A program made the translations under genes and the position numbers. The notes beneath the pieces are model-generated. The model was not told the origin of the DNA and searched no databases. It saw only the letters and a list, made by a program, of their open reading frames with translations. 64,000 nucleotides of DNA from Ophioderma brevispina (lineage: Eukaryota > Echinodermata > Ophiuroidea > Amphilepidida > Ophiodermatidae): the NCBI GenBank assembly GCA_023653785.1, contig JAMKCH010058128.1:1-64000 (forward strand). The letters run 5' to 3'. Shown here in pieces: positions 58,315 to 64,000 of this stretch. Numbering within the stretch: position 1 is the first letter of the stretch; each line of letters opens with the position of its first letter.

Positions 58315-59320
58315 AGAATGGCAAAAACTCAAGCTAACATCTCCCTTGTTAGAAGAGTCGTTGTACTATTTTCAACTATGAGCGCTTGGTAAAACACGGT
58401 GACAGGAATTTTGAAGTCTTCTTTCAACAAAATAATACAGCAAGATCCAAGATTTTTCTTTTAAGATGCAAAGAAAACGTTATCTAAGTTCAGTGTATTC
58501 ATCGGACCAAGTTGATTTTGCACTCTCATGTTTGGTGAAGCATATCTTTAGTTCTACGCATCGCACTGGAATGCAATAAATGGCAAATAATAACTTAATT
58601 ATTGGCTTTAAAGGTCCCAGGAAATTAGATGATAAACATATCCAAATATTTACGGGGTATTCCATTCCAATAAATAGAGCCACAAAAAAGAGTACACTAC
58701 CAGTGACATCATTAGAGAAACTATTGATTTTCAGTCAGTGCCATGAATTTAGATTCACACCAGTCACCTGGAATTTTCTATTACTCTCTGAAAAAATCAA
58801 TAGTTTCACTAATGATGTCATCACCAACCCAAATATTAAATGCTTTCTCGTCCCTCCTTGTAGACTTGACACAAACCACGTCAATTCTATTTGCATTTCC
58901 TGGGCCCTTTAAAGGAGTACCATGCATACTGTTCTTCTGACCAAAATGCCCTTGTCTCGATTGTTAACAATTTTGGGACAAGATTGGAAACAAAAACATT
59001 TAAAAAAAATAAAATAAACCACCTTTGTTCATCATGATGTTAACACGTTAACACTCTTTTAAAAGGATATTTCCTACTCTTCACTATGCTTTATATCCCT
59101 ATATCGCATATCATTGCAACGACGTAGTAGGCCTAAAGTGGTCAAATTAACTCTAATACCATGTCCTAAGGAAGCTAAATCGGAACTTGCATTCCGTCCG
59201 TTCTGTTTAAAGGAAATAATACCTATATGTATTATTTCCGTTAAACAAAACGGACGTTTTTGTTTTACAGAAACACCAACACTTTCTCGGCGTTTAGGGG
59301 GCGCTCCCTATCTGGATACT
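58315..59320. other. No gene recognised
   Basis: Frames of up to 110 codons on the plus strand (58580-58912) have ordinary composition but no recognised domain. ACATTTTGTTTAACGG-like palindromic text (CCGTTCTGTTTAAAGG...CCGTTAAACAAAACGG) lies near 59198-59253. Confidence 0.35.
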
Positions 59321-59324
59321 TTAA

Positions 59325-60593
59325 AGGTGCAACGAGAGATTTCACATAATAGGTGTCCCCAAAAATGTGAAAAATGTAATTTTTGCACTAATGTAAAGCT
59401 TTCTATCAGAAATGTCCCCATGTGAAAGGATTAAGCTGAAAAATATTTCTTTGGTACAAAATTGTGCAATTTCTAATTTCGTATAGGGAGTGGCCCTAGT
59501 TCCAATGTTGTAACCTTCAGGCTACGTTACTTTGATCACTGACTTATCGTTCTCTGACCTGAGGTTCCAACAAGAGTTGTAGTTTCGAATCCTGTTTAAA
59601 ACAGTGTGGTGTGAAAAAAGTGATTTCTCCAACGCAACTTACCGCTGTGTGACGTTACTACGATGCTCTGATCTAAAAATCACTACGACGTTTCTTGAGT
59701 GCTATTTTCTTGTGCACAGTTCGATGTCAAGTCTGACCTTCGTGGTTCATTAATTTACCCTTTTTGTCGATATTCCATGTCGCTGATGTAATAATCTCGC
59801 CATGTTTATATGTCCACATTTTACGCATGCACTTTGCACCAAGACTAATCGATGGATCGATTATTCATGACAGATAGGTATCGTATTCTCTATTCCAATC
59901 ATGGTAACAAGACGTTATCCGACATTTAGCGCGCGATAGATGTCGGTCTCATCAATCATGTCAAGAGACGATTTTGTTAGGGTGCCAAAGCACATGTTGC
60001 CACCACTGACCTTTACATCTTGACCCCTGACACCATCAATTTGATTTGACTTAGACTGAAAGCGTAAGATCGCATTACCTGCTTGAAAATCACGAATTTT
60101 GTATCATTTAGTGTTGAGTCAGTGAAAAATACAGGTCCAACAGTATTGTAAGTAATGTCAAGATAAAATGATCAACACGTCGCGAAATTCTGGACCATTT
60201 TGGAGTGATTTTGGTGAGTTTATAAATTGAAGACCTTAAAGGATGTTAAAACCGTACAACTTGGCATGACTTTGGGTTCGTTAAGGCAGTGTACGCCATA
60301 ATCATAGAAGGCTTTCTATTTATTTGTTGTCGTTAGGTGGTGCACTCCCGATGCTCTACTAATCCGTTTCATACTCATATGCTCATTTGACCTTCAACGC
60401 ACTTGTATGGCCATCTCGTTTAATATAACCATCACACACTGGTATGAATTACAGTGAGGCATTTATAGAGGGCGCCCAAGCATTTCTCTCGGGCGTCACT
60501 GCCTTAAAGTTAATAACAGAAGTGAATGTTGCAAAGCAACCCTAATCATGCTCAGCAGGACTAATAGGGCCCCAAAATCTCTCGTTGCAACCT
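59325..60593. mobile_element. Family B TTAA element with a large replaced or inserted interior
   Basis: The left end AGGTGCAACGAGAGATTTCA and the first ~165 bp match the 349-bp copy. The right end AAATCTCTCGTTGCAACCT is followed by TTAA (60594-60597), and the left flank is TTAA (59321-59324). Between about 59490 and 60560 the sequence is unrelated to other copies and contains family C. Either other DNA inserted and the right half decayed, or a longer relative gave rise to the short MITEs. Confidence 0.7.
60285..60503. mobile_element. Family C TTAA element (219 bp), nested
   Basis: Ends GGCAGTGTACGCC and (inverse) GGCAGTGACGCCC are flanked by TTAA at 60281-60284 and 60504-60507. Non-coding. 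It lies inside the large family-B copy. Confidence 0.75.
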
Positions 60594-60597
60594 TTAA

Positions 60598-61180
60598 AGG
60601 GACATAATGCATGAAAAAAAAAAAAAGACATATGAAAAGGATCCTTACTGAAATCACTTCCATGAGTTTGAAACAATTTGGATGTTTACATTCTGTCAAA
60701 ACAGTAAAACAGGAAGAGTTTTCCGGGAGGGGTTGCAGTTTGTGACAATTTCGGAAAAATGGCTGGCAGTAACGCCAGGCATTTACCAAACTTGAAAGCA
60801 TGGTTGGCACAGCGCACCCTTTCACTTGCCATGATCAATACTTCTACAAGCCTAAAGTACAATGCCTGATCCCTGTGTGAGCTTTGAATGTGTCGCAAAC
60901 TGCTCGATACGCTGTAATTCGTCAGTTGGATGTTAACACCTTGATTTCCGTTCCAGAAATTGCATTAACATCCTGCTCCGGGCGGCACATCCACTACCTA
61001 CGCCAATGGAAAAATAATAAATAATTCCACATCAATCTGCTGCACTTTCATCTGCAATTTGTTCCCAATAAGTTTAGCTACATGCACATGAAAAACTTTT
61101 TCATACCTTCGGTTGCAGTTGATTTCATTTACCAACAAACACCCACATCATGTATCCCAACCCTTCACGGAACTACTCGG
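60598..61180. repeat. Probable dispersed repeat related to 14378-14820
   Basis: AAAGGGACATAATGCATGAA, CTTACTGAAATCA, CCAAACTTGAAAGCAT and GATGTTAACACCTTGATTT occur in the same order in both places. Ends are not defined. The 109-codon minus-strand frame at 60496-60825 has no recognised domain and overlaps repeat sequence. Confidence 0.5.
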
Positions 61181-61184
61181 TGAC

Positions 61185-61412
61185 TCACTTCTTACGTAAT
61201 ACTGTGATGTGGCGTGACGAGTAACTACTTGTTGGACAAACCTTTAAAATACTATGAGGTTTCCTTTATGGAGTTGTAAGAAAAATGAAAAATTACTTTC
61301 ACTTCTTACATAATACGTGGGAGGGTGCTACGAGTATCCTAACTTGTTGGACAAACTTCAATACTATTAGGATTCCTGTATAGTTTAAAAATGTAAAATT
61401 ACTTTCACTTTT
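61185..61412 (+). repeat. Two-unit tandem duplication (~114 bp)
   Basis: TCACTTCTTACxTAATAC begins at 61185 and 61299. Both units continue through ACTTGTTGGACAAAC and TACTAT(g/t)AGG. A related fragment (ATTAGGATTTCCTGTATGGAGTTGTAG) lies at about 62151-62177, after the family-I element. Confidence 0.8.
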
Positions 61413-61453
61413 GTTTTCAAAAAATAGAGGTCTTCCACCTCCTTTCAGACGAT

Positions 61454-61912
61454 AGCGTACTTGTACGTATACGTAGGCCTACAAGTACATACAACGTCAC
61501 AATTGTAAAGAAAATACAAGAATTTACAAATCCGCTCTCCGGATTCTCAGTTTTGAGATGAGAAAGGATACAAATTTCAGACCTGATGCCAAACAACATT
61601 CTAAACGAATTCTATGTGTCAACATTTTGATTTCATTTGTCGAAATTTAGTTATTGAAAAAAATGTCACTGATGACGTCATATCAATTTCTAAATTAATA
61701 TCTTTTATTTGAAAAAAGATATCAAGAATCCGCACATACATTTTGTTGATAAGCTTTAAAACTTTATGTAGTGAAGATTACAGCTTCAGAACTAAAAATA
61801 AACTGTCCCGGGGTGAAATGTTAAAACCTAATGTATTTCTTTAAAAAGTTGCATTGCATTGTGGGAAATTATGACGTATGTACGTTCTTGTACGTATACG
61901 TATTTGTACGCT
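61454..61912. mobile_element. Family I TIR element with TACGTATACGTA ends (459 bp)
   Basis: Left AGCGTACTTGTACGTATACGTA and inverted right AGCGTACAAATACGTATACG lead into shared ACAAGxACxTACxACGTCA. It is non-coding, with no target duplication identified. Fragments of the 114-bp repeat lie on both sides, consistent with insertion into it. Confidence 0.7.
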
Positions 61913-62122
61913 TTCTTCTGGACTGACCTCACTCATGCATAACCTACAACAAAAGGTGTTAGTTCCGGTAGTATTCGCCATTCAGATCATTTAATACCCG
62001 ACCTCAAAGTACTTGTGCTATTCAAAGTGTGACCATACTTTTTTGCATACATATCCAACATGCACGCCGTTCTTTAGATTTAGAAAGTCTCCAGAAATTT
62101 GGAATGGCAAGACGACCGCTAG

Positions 62123-62147
62123 AGGTCTTCCGAAATGTGGAAGACCT
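62123..62147. repeat. Short perfect hairpin
   Basis: AGGTCTTCC and GGAAGACCT, 9 bp each, are separated by 7 nt. A related GAGGTCTTCCACC lies at 61427. Confidence 0.7.
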
Positions 62148-62352
62148 TTATTAGGATTTCCTGTATGGAGTTGTAGAAAAATGTTGAAGTACTTTCATTT
62201 TTTTTTCAATCTTGGCTGCACCGGACGCTGTTCTGTGATACCACTTTATGCTCTGTGATAACATACGGACCGTTAGGTGGCTATATTGAACGTTGAACCG
62301 TTTCTTGTCGAAGTTATTTTGAATTCAAAACGTAACCTGGTACTAATCTTCG

Positions 62353-62470
62353 TTAAAGGGATTAGCAGCGATAATGCGAGAGAATAGGAAAAATGTGGAA
62401 ATGCATTTTCCACAAAATCTACACTAAATAGCTGATTGTGGTTTACATAATAAACAGAGATCAATGATGT
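62353..62470. repeat. Left end of a repeat shared with 4017
   Basis: TTAAAGGGATTAGCAGCGATAATGCGAGAG matches TTTAAAGGGATAAGCAGCGACAATGCGAGA at about 4019. The right end was not found in the window. Confidence 0.5.
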
Positions 62471-64000
62471 TTGTGTTTGAGATCAAACTGTGTTGATCAT
62501 GGTGCACAATATCACGCTGAAAATCTATGATATTCACCGGGAAAGGCTTTTTTGATCTTGATCTTTTTGAAGTTGGAATCTTGATATGCACGTATAGAAA
62601 TTACAGAATCAGATAAAAAGTACTGCCTTGTCTTTAATAAATTTACATGGATTTCAAGCCAACCACTTGCAGGTTATGTTCGCATATCTATGCCAGTAAC
62701 AAAAACATAAAATTGCTCTGTGTAATTGTTGATATTCTGATTTTAAGGCAAAGAAAAATAAAAGAACTTTGTCTCAGCTTGTTTTGGCTAAAAAGCTATG
62801 TGCCATGGTTTTTTACTTTACAAAACAAGCTATGACCTATGCGATATATTTTTTTTTTGGGTGAATTTGCGCCGTGGTGTTTTTAGAAATATATAATATG
62901 TGCCACTCCAATGTACTTTTCTTCTGCTTTCAAGGCATAAAACAAACTTCAAACAATGAAAAAAAAACACTATAGAGTCCATATAGTTCCATTTTTTTTT
63001 GTCCCAACTTTTGAGACACAATTTGTGTCAAGAAAAGTTCTGAGTATCGCCTAAATTAAAAAAAAAAACCTTTTAAATGCTTTAACTAAAGGTCGGAACC
63101 TAGGCAAATATATACTTTTTCTATTCCTTATAAGGAGACGAACAAGTTAATGTACATTTTCCCTGTAGTAACATTTTACCCCCTTGAGAAGGACTGTCCG
63201 AAAATTTGCACCCCCATCATTTTCTGCCGCCTGTTCCATATTGTAATGAAAAACAGCAAGAAAATCAACTTTAGCACCAAAATCCTACAGGAACTGTTCA
63301 GTGACATACCAAACCCCACTCATCACGTAACTCAAAACCCACGTAGACGAGGGCAAGCTTCACTATGATCTAGCAAAATCTCAATTCCTTTGGCACAGTT
63401 GAGTAGCTTTCATTCACACACCAATGTATTTAGAAAAAATACTCCCTGGTTTTTGGGTTGATATATGGCCTACCCAACTCAAACAAGGTCAGTTTCATGG
63501 AATTGATATGTTAAGTACATCCACTGACCTGTGTCCTTGGTGGATGAACATAATATAACTCATAGTATTACCTATCTACAGTGGGTGTGGCTTAACTATC
63601 TGGAAAGTGTCACAAAAAACAAAACAAACCGCAACACTTTGCCAAACGCCTAAGTTTCTTGAACAAAAGCACATACTATTTTTCTTGTGTTGTAAGGTAA
63701 GATAGGACTGCTAGCTAATGCCCCCCTAAAAGTTCATATCGGTAGATTCAATACGTTTAAGATATGACCCCAGAAATCGAAGGAACCCTGCAGAACCCAT
63801 TTAAACCAAATTGGGGGGCGCTATTAACTACATTGCGCACTGTAACTTTGGCGTGCCTAGAACCACCAATGTGAATCTCCAAGTCCAACAACCATTTCCT
63901 TTTTAATGACATGTGCTGCAAACAAATAATTACATTATTATGTTTCCATTGGTTAAATAACAGCTAATAAACATGCATGTCTAAGCACACTTAAGATGAA
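62471..64000. other. No gene recognised
   Basis: AT-rich, A- and T-runs near 62849, 62992 and 63058, short frames only. No feature can be supported to the end of the window. Confidence 0.4.

Noticed and set aside
57518..58990. Complete transposon beginning TACAGGTTGTCCCAAAA
   Set aside because: Only a weak partial inverse (ATTTTGGGACAAG near 58972) was found, without the terminal TA or CTGTA.

Overview
The window looks like a gene-poor, AT-rich stretch of a metazoan nuclear genome. A marine invertebrate is most likely, perhaps a deuterostome such as a hemichordate, echinoderm or cephalochordate, though a mollusc cannot be excluded. The basis is many decayed non-LTR retrotransposon pieces, tRNA-derived SINEs, Tc1/mariner remains and many short terminal-inverted-repeat (TIR) elements. 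There are no long uninterrupted host reading frames, no operon-like layout and no bacterial signals. I could not identify a single host protein-coding gene with confidence. The species call is inference.

Layout. 0-9 kb: a 3'-truncated CR1/Daphne-like LINE with a TTGA tail, a Tc1/mariner-type non-autonomous element, two higher-order minisatellites, a SINE, and the first copy of an ~0.8 kb TTAA-flanked element (family A). 9-20 kb: several copies of a foldback repeat (family PAL) whose arms carry G-run/C-run hairpins, one interrupted by an 89-nt poly-T and one by a LINE 3' end; also family-B elements. 20.7-23.1 kb: a ~1.3 kb diverged tandem duplication that includes a family-B element. 24.5-27.1 kb: a LINE reverse transcriptase split by a ~1.3 kb element built of GGGCCCATGTGGG-like repeats. 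27.4-35.6 kb: a 1.3 kb TTAA element apparently inside a SINE head, a GATAAACC palindrome element, a SINE nested in a LINE 3' region, microsatellites and another PAL copy. 35.6-46.2 kb: a palindromic minisatellite, another SINE, TIR elements, a Tc1 transposase pseudogene and a second Tc1/mariner-type element. 49.9-57.4 kb: a LINE ORF1-like remnant, a second CR1/Daphne-like LINE split by family A in reverse orientation, and two minus-strand reverse-transcriptase pseudogenes that share one deletion. 57-64 kb: more TIR elements, including a family-B copy with a rearranged interior holding yet another TTAA element.

Nothing here appears to work together as a pathway. The shared theme is repeated insertion at TTAA by at least five unrelated-looking short families (A, B, C, D, F), which suggests one or more TTAA-specific (piggyBac-like) transposases elsewhere in the genome. 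Family names A-I and PAL are labels for this report only. All repeat boundaries were read by eye; copy number and age need genome-wide searches.
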